This document shows, piece after piece, positions 5,652-13,155 of a stretch of DNA of 13,155 nucleotides. Source of the DNA: Clostridia bacterium. GTDB lineage: Bacteria > Bacillota_A > Clostridia > Christensenellales > Aristaeellaceae. Under the pieces are notes generated by a model. The model did no database searches, was not told where the DNA came from, and saw nothing but the letters and a program-made list of their open reading frames with translations. The position numbers were made by a program, and so were the translations under genes. Position 1 is the stretch's first letter. Every line of letters begins with the position of its first letter. The stretch is from the NCBI GenBank assembly GCA_017412025.1, contig JAFQOY010000154.1, positions 1-13,155 on the forward strand. The letters run 5' to 3'.

Positions 5652-6584
5652 ATGGCAAAATATGTCCTCAAACGTCTGGCGATGATGATTCTCGTCGTGC
5701 TGGGCATCTCGTTCATCGTGTTCGTCATCATGAACCTGACGCCGGGCAACGCCGCGCAGATGATTCTGGGCCAGTCGGCCAATCCCGAACAGGTGGCCAA
5801 GCTCGAAGCCGAGCTGGGCCTTGACCAGCCTTTCTTCACACGCTATTTCAACTTTATCATCGGCGCGTTTCAGGGTGATTTCGGTCAGTCCTATCAGACG
5901 CGCCTGCCCGTGTTTGACGAGATTCTTTCCCGCTTCCCCACGACGCTCCGCCTGGCGACGCTGGCGATGCTCCTTGCCACGCTGATCGGCGTTCCTGTCG
6001 GCGTGATTTCCGCCATCCGCCAGTATTCGATCGTGGATAACGTGTCCATGATCACCGCGATGCTCTTTGCGTCCCTGCCCAGCTTTGTCATGGGCCTTCT
6101 GCTGCAGCTGGCCTTCGCGCTGAACCTCAAGTGGTTCCCGGCGACGGGCGCGGCGTCGCTGCGCAGCTTTGTGCTGCCGGCGATTACGCTTTCCACCGGC
6201 ACCATGGCGACGCTCACGCGTATGACGCGCTCCACGATGCTGGAGGTCATCCGCGCCGACTATGTGCGCACCGCGCGCGCCAAGGGCGTCGGGGAGAGGC
6301 AGATCGTGATGACCCACTGCCTGCGCAACGCGCTGCTGCCCATTGTCACCGTCATCGGCGTTGACTTTGGCACGGTGCTGGGCGGTTCGGTGGTCATCGA
6401 ATCCGTCTTTGCGCTCGGCGGCCTGGGCACGCTGCTCATCACGGCCATCCGCATGAAGGATACGCCGGTCGTCATGGCGGCGGTTATGTTCATCACCGTC
6501 ACCTACAGCCTGGTCAATCTGGCGGTCGATTTGATCTATGCCTTTGTCGACCCGCGCGTCAAGTCGCAGTACATGAAGGGGTGA
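5652..6584 (+). CDS. dppB: Peptide ABC transporter permease, DppB/OppB family
   Basis: First membrane subunit of the peptide importer. The product is 310 residues with an N-terminal membrane segment (about residues 10-29) ending in the family-typical M-N-L-T-P-G. An extracytoplasmic part with L-G-L-D-Q-P-F-F-T-R-Y and G-D-F-G-Q-S-Y follows. The cluster of membrane helices then carries the cytoplasmic EAA loop that contacts the ATPases (Y-V-R-T-A-R-A-K-G, about residues 204-212). The C-terminus D-P-R-V-K is usual for DppB/OppB. AAAGGAG (5638-5644) lies 7 bases before the ATG. The next gene starts four bases after the stop. The dpp name is by family resemblance; substrate specificity is not shown. 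Confidence 0.93.
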   Translation: MAKYVLKRLAMMILVVLGISFIVFVIMNLTPGNAAQMILGQSANPEQVAKLEAELGLDQPFFTRYFNFIIGAFQGDFGQSYQTRLPVFDEILSRFPTTLRLATLAMLLATLIGVPVGVISAIRQYSIVDNVSMITAMLFASLPSFVMGLLLQLAFALNLKWFPATGAASLRSFVLPAITLSTGTMATLTRMTRSTMLEVIRADYVRTARAKGVGERQIVMTHCLRNALLPIVTVIGVDFGTVLGGSVVIESVFALGGLGTLLITAIRMKDTPVVMAAVMFITVTYSLVNLAVDLIYAFVDPRVKSQYMKG

Positions 6585-6588
6585 GACG

Positions 6589-7461
6589 ATGAAAAAGAAC
6601 GGTAAACTCAGAAAGCGCAGTCAGCTTTCTCTGATCTGGCATCGTCTCCGGCGCAATAAGCTGGCCATGGTCGGCCTGGTGATGATGACGGTCATCATCA
6701 TGCTGGCGCTGTGCGCGGATCTGATTGCGGATTACAACAAGGTGGTCGTGGGCATGAACATGCTCGAGCGCCTGCAGCCGCCCAGCGCGAAGCACTGGTT
6801 CGGCACGGACGGCTATGGACGCGACGTCTTTGCGCGCATCATCCACGGCAGCCGCCTGAGCCTGACGCTGAGCATCGTATCGATGTCCATCGCCGTGGCG
6901 GTGGGCAGCCTCATCGGCGCGATCGCGGGCTACTACGGCGGCAAGATCGACGATTATCTCATGCGTCTGATGGATATGCTGCTGGCGATTCCGCCGATGC
7001 TCATGTCCATCAGCATCGTGGCCGCGCTGGGCCGCAGCATGGTCAACCTGATGCTGGCGCTGGCGCTGGCGTATATGCCGGTGTTTGCCCGCGTCATCCG
7101 CTCCTCCATCCTCTCGGTCAAGGGGCAGGAATTTGTGGAGGCGGCCAAAGCCTGCGGCACGAGCGACGCGCGCATCATCATGCGCCACATCGTGCCCAAT
7201 GCGGTCGGCCCGATCATCGTGCAGGCGACGCTGGCCATGGGCTCTGCGATCCTGACGATCTCCTCGCTCAGCTTCATGGGCATGGGCATCCAGCCGCCGC
7301 AGCCGGAATGGGGCACGATGCTCTACGAGGGCCGCGATCTGATCCGCACCAGCCCGTATCTGGTCATCTTCCCGGGCATTGCCATCGCGGTGTCCGTGCT
7401 CTCGCTGAATCTGCTTGGCGACGGCCTGCGCGATGCGCTTGACCCGCGCCTCAAGAACTGA
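6589..7461 (+). CDS. dppC: Peptide ABC transporter permease, DppC/OppC family
   Basis: Second membrane subunit, forming the channel with DppB. The product is 290 residues with a basic N-terminal tail and a first membrane segment at about 29-47. The OppC-type segment H-W-F-G-T-D-x-x-G-R-D-V-F (about residues 66-78) follows. Further membrane helices then hold a canonical EAA loop (E184-A-A-K-A-C-G190, with I-V-P-N at about 201-204). It ends in the family-typical N-L-L-G-D-G-L-R-D-A-L-D-P-R. It begins four bases after dppB with AAGGGG (6576-6581) as ribosome site. The next gene follows 11 bases after its stop. Confidence 0.94.
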   Translation: MKKNGKLRKRSQLSLIWHRLRRNKLAMVGLVMMTVIIMLALCADLIADYNKVVVGMNMLERLQPPSAKHWFGTDGYGRDVFARIIHGSRLSLTLSIVSMSIAVAVGSLIGAIAGYYGGKIDDYLMRLMDMLLAIPPMLMSISIVAALGRSMVNLMLALALAYMPVFARVIRSSILSVKGQEFVEAAKACGTSDARIIMRHIVPNAVGPIIVQATLAMGSAILTISSLSFMGMGIQPPQPEWGTMLYEGRDLIRTSPYLVIFPGIAIAVSVLSLNLLGDGLRDALDPRLKN

Positions 7462-7472
7462 GGAGGGGTTTT

Positions 7473-8456
7473 ATGAGTGAGAAGAATCTGCTTGAGATCA
7501 AGAACCTGACGGTACTGTACCACACGGAAGAGGACGACGTGCATGCGCTCAGCGACGTATCGCTGACGCTCAGGCGCGGCGAGACGCTCGGCCTGGTGGG
7601 CGAAACTGGCGCGGGCAAGACGACCACCGCGCTTTCGATCATGCGCCTGCTTCCCAGGCGCGTGGGCGAGATCCGCACGGGCGAGATCCTCTTTGAAGGG
7701 CGCGACCTGCTCAAGTGCACGGACGCCGATATGCGGGCCATCCGCGGCGCGCACATCTCCATGATCTTCCAGGATCCGATGACGAGCCTGAACCCGACGA
7801 TCAGGATCGGCGACCAGATCGCCGAATCCATCCGGCAGCATCAGCCGGATATGAAAAAGGCCGACGTCGAAAAGCGCGTGGATGAGATCCTCGAAAAGGT
7901 CGGCATTCCGGCCGTGCGCAAGAGCGAGTATCCGCATCAGTTCTCCGGCGGCATGAAGCAGCGCGTGGTCATCGCCATTGCGCTGGCGCTGGAGCCGCAG
8001 CTGCTCATCGCCGACGAGCCGACGACGGCGCTGGACGTGACCATTCAGGCGCAGGTGCTTCAGATGATGGGCGACCTGCAGAGAAAGCTGGGCACGTCCA
8101 CGATCCTCATCACGCACGATCTGGGCGTCGTCAGCCAGACCTGCGACCGCGTCGCCGTCATGTATGCGGGCGAAATCGTGGAGAGCGGCACGGCGGAGGA
8201 CATCTTCCTGGGCAAGACGCATCATCCGTATACGGAAGGGCTTTTCGGCAGCCTGCCGGACCTCAATAAGGAGACGCGCCGTCTCTCGCCGATCGACGGC
8301 CTGATGCCCGATCCGGCGGATCTGCCCAAGGGCTGCAAGTTCAATCCGCGCTGCCCGCACTGCAGCGAAATCTGCCGCAGCGTGCAGCCGGAGCTGCGAG
8401 AGAAGGATGGCCATGCTATCCGCTGCCACATGATCAACGGGGAGGTGAACGCATGA
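7473..8456 (+). CDS. dppD: Peptide ABC transporter ATPase, DppD/OppD family
   Basis: Cytoplasmic ATPase subunit driving peptide import. The product is 327 residues. Motifs in order: Walker A GETGAGKT (43-50), Q-loop glutamine 100, signature F-S-G-G-M-K-Q-R (157-164), Walker B ending D181-E182, D-loop A-L-D (186-188) and switch histidine 215. The C-terminal oligopeptide-transporter domain starts at H-H-P-Y-T-E-G-L. It holds a four-cysteine cluster ([14 protein letters not shown]); in DppD-type ATPases such a cluster has been reported to bind an iron-sulphur centre. AGGAGGGG (7461-7468) overlaps the previous stop region. The stop overlaps the next start by four bases (ATGA), so the two ATPases are translationally coupled. 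Confidence 0.95.
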   Translation: MSEKNLLEIKNLTVLYHTEEDDVHALSDVSLTLRRGETLGLVGETGAGKTTTALSIMRLLPRRVGEIRTGEILFEGRDLLKCTDADMRAIRGAHISMIFQDPMTSLNPTIRIGDQIAESIRQHQPDMKKADVEKRVDEILEKVGIPAVRKSEYPHQFSGGMKQRVVIAIALALEPQLLIADEPTTALDVTIQAQVLQMMGDLQRKLGTSTILITHDLGVVSQTCDRVAVMYAGEIVESGTAEDIFLGKTHHPYTEGLFGSLPDLNKETRRLSPIDGLMPDPADLPKGCKFNPRCPHCSEICRSVQPELREKDGHAIRCHMINGEVNA

Positions 8457-9400
8457 GCACGCCGCTGCTTGAAACGAGAAACCTCAAAAAGTACTTCAAG
8501 ACCCCGGGCGGCATGCTGCACGCCGTGGACGACGTCTCCCTGACGATCATGAAGGGGCAGACGCTCGGCGTTGTCGGCGAGTCCGGCTGCGGCAAGTCCA
8601 CCCTTGGCCGCACGGTGCTGCGCCTGCTGGAGCCGACCGGCGGCCAGGTGCTCTACAAGGGCGAGGACATCACCACCTTTGACAAAAAGCGCATGTTCGA
8701 CGCCAGGCAGGAGATGCAGATGATCTTCCAGGATCCGTATGCGTCGCTGAATCCGCGCCTGAGCGTATCGGAGATCATCGCGGAGCCGCTGATCGTGGGC
8801 AAGGCGTTCAGAAATCATGCGGAGCTGAACGAGCGCGTGAGCCAGCTGATGGAGACGGTCGGCCTTGCGCCGCGCCTGTTCAACGCCTATCCGCACGAGC
8901 TGGACGGCGGCCGCCGCCAGCGCATCGGCATCGCACGCGCGCTGGCCACCAATCCGGAGTTCATCGTCTGCGACGAGCCGGTTTCCGCGCTGGACGTGTC
9001 CATTCAGGCGCAGATCATCAACCTGCTGATGGATCTGCAGGAGGAGAAGGGCATCTCCTACATGTTCATCACGCACGATCTGTCCGTCGTCAAGCACATC
9101 TCCAGCCACATTGCGGTCATGTATCTGGGCCAGTGCGTGGAGTATGCGCCGACGAAGGAGCTCTTTGCCAATCCGGTGCATCCCTACACGAAGGCGCTGC
9201 TGGCTGCCATTCCGGTGATCGACATCACCCGCCGCGGCAAGCAGATCGAGACGATTCAGGGCGAGGTCGTATCGCCCATTGAGCCTGCGCCCGGCTGCCG
9301 TTTCGCGCCGCGCTGCAAATACGCGTGCGAAAAGTGCCATCAGGAGCAGAAGCTTGTCGATATCGGCGGCGGTCACTTTGTGGCGTGCTGCTGCGTGTAA
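8453..9400 (+). CDS. dppF: Peptide ABC transporter ATPase, DppF/OppF family, variant signature motif
   Basis: Second ATPase subunit, pairing with DppD under the permeases. The product is 315 residues. Walker A GESGCGKS is at 42-49, Q-loop Gln93, Walker B ends D174-E175, the S-A-L-D D-loop is at 178-181, and a switch histidine lies in the later F-I-T-H-D. The signature motif reads L-D-G-G-R-R-Q-R (150-157), so the usual serine of LSGGQ is Asp151 (codon GAC at 8903-8905). The rest of the motif and the catalytic residues are intact, so this looks like a subfamily variant rather than decay. The C-terminal domain begins H-P-Y-T-K-A-L-L and again holds clustered cysteines ([14 protein letters not shown]). 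It starts within dppD (ATGA overlap) behind GGGAGGTG. Confidence 0.94.
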   Translation: MSTPLLETRNLKKYFKTPGGMLHAVDDVSLTIMKGQTLGVVGESGCGKSTLGRTVLRLLEPTGGQVLYKGEDITTFDKKRMFDARQEMQMIFQDPYASLNPRLSVSEIIAEPLIVGKAFRNHAELNERVSQLMETVGLAPRLFNAYPHELDGGRRQRIGIARALATNPEFIVCDEPVSALDVSIQAQIINLLMDLQEEKGISYMFITHDLSVVKHISSHIAVMYLGQCVEYAPTKELFANPVHPYTKALLAAIPVIDITRRGKQIETIQGEVVSPIEPAPGCRFAPRCKYACEKCHQEQKLVDIGGGHFVACCCV

Positions 9401-9489
9401 TCCGCATTCTTCCTCTTTCTCTGCATAGCGGGGGAAGAGGAAAACCATATGCAGCGCTGTGCCGACAGCGGAATTGGGAGGAAAGAAAC
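9401..9489 (+). promoter_or_regulatory. dppF-aminopeptidase spacer with two hairpins
   Basis: The 89-base spacer contains an 8-bp hairpin extendable by G-T/C-G pairs (9410-9420 with 9432-9442), and a 6-bp hairpin CGCTGT/ACAGCG (9455-9470) just before the ribosome site. Neither has a T run, so these are not intrinsic terminators. I see no promoter. Read-through from dppF is the likeliest source of aminopeptidase mRNA, with the hairpins perhaps acting as a processing or stability site. Confidence 0.4.
9476..9481 (+). promoter_or_regulatory. Ribosome binding site of the aminopeptidase
   Basis: GGGAGG lies 8 bases before the ATG at 9490. It decides this start over the in-frame upstream start at 9325, which lies inside dppF and would add 55 residues unlike any M29 N-terminus. 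Confidence 0.8.
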
Positions 9490-10716
9490 ATGAGCATCAT
9501 GGTCAATTATGCGCAGCTTGCGCTCAAGTGCGGCGTCAACATCCAGAAGGGACAGACGCTGGTGATCACCGGCCCCATCTGGACGGCGGACTTCGCGCAT
9601 CTTGTGATGGAGGAGGCGTTCAGGCTTGGCGCGAAGGACGTCATCATTCACTACGACGATCCCGAGGCGGACAGGCTGCGCCTGAAGTACGCCGACGAGG
9701 AAACACTCCGCGACGTGCCGCGCTGGATGGCCGAGTGCCAGACGGTGTACGGCGACAGGGGAGCGGCGTTCATGCGCCTGTCCTCCGCAAAGCCGGGCAT
9801 GATGGACGGCGTGGACTCGGAGAAGATGAGCATCCGTCAGCGCGCGCTCAATGCGCCGGTGATGGATCTGAAGCTGAAGCGCATGGCCAACGACCTGTCC
9901 TGGACGGCCGTCGCCGTGCCCAACGAGGCATGGGCGCAGCAGGTGTACCCGGAGCTTGAGCCGCAGGCTGCGCTTGACGCGCTGTGGCAGGCCGTGTACG
10001 ATTGCTGCTATGTGACAAAGGAGAGCGCGACGGACGGCTGGAACGCGCACATGGACGACATGCAGCGCACGGTGAAGAAGCTCAACGCGATGAAGCCCAG
10101 AAGGATTCACCTCAAAAACAGCCTGGGCACCGACCTGTATCTGGATATGTGCGGGGACGGCGTCTTTGCCGGCGGCATTGCGCACTGCCCGGAACCCGAC
10201 GGCGTCGTCTTTGCGCCGAACATCCCGACGGAGGAGATCCTGACCACGCCGCACCGCTTCAGCGCCAACGGCACGGTGCAGAGCACGCTGCCGCTTGTGT
10301 ATAACGGCAGCATCGTCGACAATTTCCGCCTCACGTTCAGGGACGGCGTGGTGGTCGACTGGACCTGCGAGACCGGTGCGGAGATCCTCAAGGGAATCCT
10401 TGAGATCGACGAGGGCAGCCGCCGCCTGGGCGAGGTGGCGCTGGTGCCGTATGATTCGCCGATCCGCAAGACCGGCGTGCTGTTTTACAACACGCTCTTT
10501 GACGAAAACGCCAGCTGCCATCTGGCGCTGGGCCAGGGCTATGTGGATGTGCTCCACGGCCCGGACAGGAGCATGGAGGCGCTTGTTGAGCAGGGCCTGA
10601 ACGTTTCGCTCGTGCATGTGGACTTCATGTTCGGCTCAAGCGACATGCACTGCGAGATCGAAACCGAGAGCGGCGAGACGGTGGACGTCTTCCGCGACGG
10701 TCTGTTTGTGATCTGA
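9490..10716 (+). CDS. M29-family metallo-aminopeptidase (thermophilic aminopeptidase family)
   Basis: Cytoplasmic two-metal aminopeptidase that removes N-terminal residues from peptides. The product is 408 residues, the family's usual size. The M29 ligand set can be traced: the P-T-E-E motif (E248/E249) before T-T-P, E315 in L-G-E-V-A-L-V, H344 in S-C-H-L-A-L-G, Y351, and H376-V-D378 in H-V-D-F-M. These fall at or next to the positions I remember for the Thermus aminopeptidase T ligands. The N-terminus (Y-A-x-L-A-L-x-x-G-V-N-I-Q-K-G-Q) is also typical. Lying last in a peptide-importer operon, it probably hydrolyses imported peptides. Start chosen by the GGGAGG site. A terminator follows 21 bases after the stop. 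Confidence 0.94.
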   Translation: MSIMVNYAQLALKCGVNIQKGQTLVITGPIWTADFAHLVMEEAFRLGAKDVIIHYDDPEADRLRLKYADEETLRDVPRWMAECQTVYGDRGAAFMRLSSAKPGMMDGVDSEKMSIRQRALNAPVMDLKLKRMANDLSWTAVAVPNEAWAQQVYPELEPQAALDALWQAVYDCCYVTKESATDGWNAHMDDMQRTVKKLNAMKPRRIHLKNSLGTDLYLDMCGDGVFAGGIAHCPEPDGVVFAPNIPTEEILTTPHRFSANGTVQSTLPLVYNGSIVDNFRLTFRDGVVVDWTCETGAEILKGILEIDEGSRRLGEVALVPYDSPIRKTGVLFYNTLFDENASCHLALGQGYVDVLHGPDRSMEALVEQGLNVSLVHVDFMFGSSDMHCEIETESGETVDVFRDGLFVI

Positions 10717-10737
10717 TGCGCATAGGCTGTGTTCTGC

Positions 10738-10773
10738 GGGGGTTTCGCCGTCGGGCGAAGCCCTCTCTTTTTT
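10738..10773 (+). terminator. Intrinsic terminator of the peptide operon
   Basis: A 10-bp stem with one G-T pair (10740-10749 with 10754-10763, loop GTCG) is followed by a TCTC-T6 run ending at 10773. It closes the peptide-transport and aminopeptidase operon. Confidence 0.88.
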
Positions 10774-10803
10774 GCCTGAAATGGAAAAAACGTGAATTCT
10801 CTG

Positions 10804-10831
10804 TTGAAAAACCGGTGGAATATGGTATAAT
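10804..10831 (+). promoter_or_regulatory. Extended -10 promoter of the phosphofructokinase gene
   Basis: TTGAAA (10804-10809), a 16-base spacer and TATAAT (10826-10831), with TGG directly before the -10 box, which is the extended -10 form. AT-rich DNA follows. The predicted leader is about 50 bases. Confidence 0.85.
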
Positions 10832-10873
10832 ATATACAAATACTCATGCACATTTGTGACATTGGATAATATT

Positions 10874-10880
10874 GGAGGAG
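10874..10880 (+). promoter_or_regulatory. Ribosome binding site of the phosphofructokinase
   Basis: GGAGGAG lies 6 bases before the ATG at 10887. The possible TTG start at 10872 overlaps this site itself and is rejected. Confidence 0.85.
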
Positions 10881-10886
10881 AGAGTC

Positions 10887-12113
10887 ATGGGACGTAATGC
10901 GATTGTCGGCCAGAGTGGCGGCCCGACTTCTGTGATCAATGCCAGCCTTGCCGGCGTGCTTCAGGCCTGCCAGAAGCGCGGCGCCGATCATATTTACGGT
11001 ATGCGTCACGGCATTGCCGGTCTGCTTGAAGGAAAGGTTGTCGATCTGGGCGAGACCTGTGGTTCCACGATGGAGATCGAGCTGCTCAAGCGTACGCCGT
11101 CTTCCTATCTGGGCAGCTGCCGCTATAAGCTGCCGACCTATATCGAGGCCCCGGAAGTGTATGCCAAGCTCTTCAAGATTCTGGATCAGCTGGACATCGG
11201 ATACTTCTTCTACTTCGGCGGCAACGACTCCATGGATACCATCATGAAGCTGAGCGACTATGCCAAGCAGATCGGCAGCCATATCCGCTTCATGGGCGTG
11301 CCCAAGACGATCGACAACGACCTGATGGGCACCGACCATACCCCGGGCTACGGCTCTGCCGCCAAGTATGTGGCGACGGTGATGAAGGAGCTCTGCCGCG
11401 ATTCCGCCGTATACGGCACCAAGTACGTGACCATCGTGGAAATCATGGGCCGCAACGCCGGCTGGCTGACCGCCGCCGCTGCGCTCGCCCGCGGCGAGGA
11501 CTGCGAGGGCGTCGATCTCATCTGCCTGCCGGAGGTTCCCTTCCATCTGGATCGCTTCATCCAGAAGATCGAAGCGCTGCAGAAGGATCATCCGTCCGTC
11601 GTGATCGCGGTTTCCGAGGGCATCAAGACGCCGGACGGCAAGTACGTCTGCGAGCTGGCCAACGACAACCTGGCGACCGACTCCTTCGGCCACAAGAGCC
11701 TTTCCGGCACCGCCCGCTTCCTGAGCGACTATGTCGCCAAGCATCTTGACACCAAGACCCGCGCGATCGAGCTGTCCACCCTGCAGCGCTGCGCCGCGCA
11801 CATCACCAGCCGCGTGGACATCACCGAGGCCTATCAGGTCGGCGGCGCGGCGGCGATGGCTGCCTTTGACGGCAAGACCGGCATGATGGCTTCCCTCAAG
11901 CGCGTCTCCAACGATCCGTATCAGTGCATCACCGAGCTGGTGGACGTGCACAAGTGCGCCAACTTCGAGAAGAAGGTGCCGTTGGAGTGGGTCAACAACT
12001 ACAAGAACGGCATGACGCAGGACTACATCAACTATGCGCTGCCGCTCATCCAGGCCGAGCTGACCCCGATTTATATCAACGGTCTGCCGCGCCACATCTA
12101 CATCAAGGACTGA
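10887..12113 (+). CDS. pfp: Pyrophosphate-dependent 6-phosphofructokinase
   Basis: Cytoplasmic glycolytic enzyme that phosphorylates fructose 6-phosphate at C1; the reaction is reversible when pyrophosphate is the donor. The product is 408 residues, longer than bacterial ATP-PFK (about 320) and normal for this PFP clade. The N-terminal phosphate loop is G-Q-S-G-G-P-T-S-V-I-N (about 8-18). G-G-N-D114-S has Asp where ATP-PFKs have Gly (E. coli Gly104). P-K140-T-I-D143-N-D145 has Lys where E. coli PFK has Gly124, with the catalytic TID aspartate intact. The Asp/Lys pair is the accepted mark of PPi use. M187-G-R-N-A-G binds the sugar phosphate. The gene is monocistronic between its own promoter and terminator, and its strongly biased codons suggest high expression. 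ATP use is unlikely but not excluded by sequence alone. Confidence 0.95.
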   Translation: MGRNAIVGQSGGPTSVINASLAGVLQACQKRGADHIYGMRHGIAGLLEGKVVDLGETCGSTMEIELLKRTPSSYLGSCRYKLPTYIEAPEVYAKLFKILDQLDIGYFFYFGGNDSMDTIMKLSDYAKQIGSHIRFMGVPKTIDNDLMGTDHTPGYGSAAKYVATVMKELCRDSAVYGTKYVTIVEIMGRNAGWLTAAAALARGEDCEGVDLICLPEVPFHLDRFIQKIEALQKDHPSVVIAVSEGIKTPDGKYVCELANDNLATDSFGHKSLSGTARFLSDYVAKHLDTKTRAIELSTLQRCAAHITSRVDITEAYQVGGAAAMAAFDGKTGMMASLKRVSNDPYQCITELVDVHKCANFEKKVPLEWVNNYKNGMTQDYINYALPLIQAELTPIYINGLPRHIYIKD

Positions 12114-12128
12114 TGGACATGCATCCCT

Positions 12129-12156
12129 GCCGCAGGCGAAAGCCTGCGGCGTTTTT
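12129..12156 (+). terminator. Intrinsic terminator of the phosphofructokinase gene
   Basis: A perfect 9-bp stem (12129-12137 with 12142-12150) closed by a GAAA tetraloop, then G and five T, 15 bases after the stop. Confidence 0.92.
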
Positions 12157-12164
12157 ATATAGCG

Positions 12165-12187
12165 AAAACCCCCGCATTGAGCGGGGG
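12165..12187 (-). terminator. Intrinsic terminator of the LacI-family gene
   Basis: Read on the minus strand, a 7-bp stem GCCCCC.../...GGGGGC type (12169-12175 with 12181-12187, 5-base loop) is followed by TTTT (complement of 12165-12168). It starts about ten bases after the regulator's stop and stands back to back with the plus-strand terminator at 12129-12156. Confidence 0.8.
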
Positions 12188-12196
12188 CAAACCTGA

Positions 12197-13155
12197 TTAC
12201 CGGATGAACTGGCCGGGCGGCGGCGCCTGCGTCGTGCCGTCCAGATGCAGGCGGATGGGCAGAACGTGGTGCCGGAAGGGCAGACCGGGATCGTCGATGC
12301 GGCTGAAAAGCAGATTGATCGCCGCATGGGCAACGCTTTGCCCGTTGACAGTGATGCTGCTCAGCGGAGGCAGATAGGTATTGCGCCAGCGGATATGGTC
12401 GATGCCGACAAGGGAGATATCGTCCGGTACGCGGATTCCGGCATTCAGCAGCGCATTCATGGCATGGTAGGCCAGAACGTCGTTGAAGGCGAGGATGGCG
12501 GTGTAATCAAAGGGCCTGAGCAGGCCGATGACGTCGGATGGAGACGGATCGGCGGGCATGCTGTCCCAGGGAAGCACGCGCAGATGGACGCTGGTATCCA
12601 GTCCGGCGGCGTGCATGGCCTCCATGATACCGTTCTGACGATCGACCTGGGAGCTGTTGACGAACGGACCGGCCATGTACAGAAAACGGCGGTGCCCCAA
12701 ATCCAGCAGATGGCGCGCCATGGCGACGCCGCTTGCAAAGTCGTCAATCCGCGCGATATCGGCGTCCACATTGGGGATCCAGCGGTCAATCAGCACAAAG
12801 GGAATGCCGCTGGCATGCAGCTCGTGAATATGCTGCGCATTGTTGAAGGGGAAGAAGAGAATACCGTCCACCATCTGGGAGATAGCCAGCTGAATCATGG
12901 TGCTCGCCAGATCCTCATCAAGCTGCGTGCACAGGATCATCGTGTGATAGTTTCTGCTCTTGACCAGCTGATCGATCTGGCTGAGCATGTTGGCATAGTA
13001 GGGGTTGTTGATATCGTTGATGATGACCGCAATGGTGCGGCTGGTTCCATAGCGAAGCGCGCGCGCAGAGCTGTTGGGTACATAGCCCATTTCCCGGGCA
13101 AGGCGCTGTATGGTCAGCCGGGTATTTTCCGGCAGCTTTTTATCGCCGCGAAGCG
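12197..13155 (-). CDS. LacI/GalR-family transcriptional regulator (N-terminus beyond the window)
   Basis: DNA-binding repressor or activator with a periplasmic-binding-like effector domain. About 319 residues are visible. The frame stays open to the right edge, and residues before the ATG at 13088-13090 read as the end of the LacI helix-turn-helix (L-R-G-D-K-K-L-P-E-N-T-R, then I-Q-R-L-A-R-E). That ATG is therefore internal, and roughly 20-25 residues are missing. G-Y-V-P-N-S-S-A-R-A-L-R is the classic hinge. The effector domain carries D-I-N-N-P-Y-Y, G-I-L-F-F-P, I-P-F-V-L-I-D-R, L-G-H-R-R-F, F-N-D-V-L-A and V-P-D-D-I-S-L-V-G-I-D, all family landmarks. The stop is TAA at 12197-12199. Convergent with the phosphofructokinase gene, so it probably controls genes beyond the right edge, likely a sugar pathway. 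The ligand is unknown. Confidence 0.94.
   Translation of the reverse strand, partial: LRGDKKLPENTRLTIQRLAREMGYVPNSSARALRYGTSRTIAVIINDINNPYYANMLSQIDQLVKSRNYHTMILCTQLDEDLASTMIQLAISQMVDGILFFPFNNAQHIHELHASGIPFVLIDRWIPNVDADIARIDDFASGVAMARHLLDLGHRRFLYMAGPFVNSSQVDRQNGIMEAMHAAGLDTSVHLRVLPWDSMPADPSPSDVIGLLRPFDYTAILAFNDVLAYHAMNALLNAGIRVPDDISLVGIDHIRWRNTYLPPLSSITVNGQSVAHAAINLLFSRIDDPGLPFRHHVLPIRLHLDGTTQAPPPGQFIR

Noticed and set aside
9325..9489. N-terminal extension of the aminopeptidase by 55 residues
   Set aside because: It overlaps the end of dppF, contains no M29-like sequence, and is bypassed by GGGAGG before the ATG at 9490.
9373..12095. Two minus-strand frames of 414 and 518 codons opposite the aminopeptidase and PFP
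   Set aside because: Both cover genes with complete catalytic motifs on the plus strand, span the terminator and promoter between them, and show the same His/Arg/Val-rich shadow composition.

Overview
The window looks like a chromosomal stretch from a GC-rich, fermentative anaerobic bacterium, most likely a Clostridia-type Bacillota. The reasons are a TRAP carboxylate transporter next to a peptide ABC transporter, a pyrophosphate-type phosphofructokinase, strong AGGAGG-like ribosome sites, and a degenerate copy of an inverted-repeat element (3711-3830) of a kind I remember from gut Clostridia. Against a textbook Gram-positive, both complete solute-binding proteins have signal peptides without a convincing lipobox. 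A diderm Firmicute or Synergistota-like host therefore cannot be excluded. No RNA genes, CRISPR arrays, insertion sequences, phage genes or replication origins were seen.

Layout, left to right. (1) 1-2456: a tripartite TRAP transporter. It comprises the 3' part of the binding-protein gene dctP, an intrinsic-terminator-like hairpin, dctQ, then dctM overlapping it by one base, then a terminator. (2) 2478-3679: a monocistronic BMP/PnrA-like binding-protein gene with its own promoter and terminator but no transporter partners. (3) 3680-4047: a gene-free stretch holding the inverted-repeat element, a palindrome, an ArgR-box-like site and a consensus sigma-70-type promoter. (4) 4048-10773: a di/oligopeptide ABC transporter operon (binding protein, hairpin, two permeases, two ATPases) followed by an M29 metallo-aminopeptidase and a terminator. 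(5) 10804-12156: a monocistronic PPi-dependent phosphofructokinase. (6) 12165-13155, minus strand: a LacI-family regulator convergent with the phosphofructokinase gene and cut off at its N-terminus by the window edge.

How they fit together: the TRAP and BMP proteins capture small organic solutes of unknown identity. The ABC operon imports peptides, and its terminal M29 enzyme probably trims them to amino acids. PFP gives glycolysis a PPi-saving step. In both transporter operons the binding-protein gene comes first and is separated from the membrane genes by a terminator-like hairpin, a layout suited to making more binding protein than translocator.

Most of the window is ordinary metabolism and transport, and I found no convincing new system. 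The points most worth a second look are an apparent in-frame loss of about 22 residues in dctP, a serine-to-aspartate change in the ABC signature of the second ATPase, the orphan BMP protein, and the regulatory region at 3840-4000.
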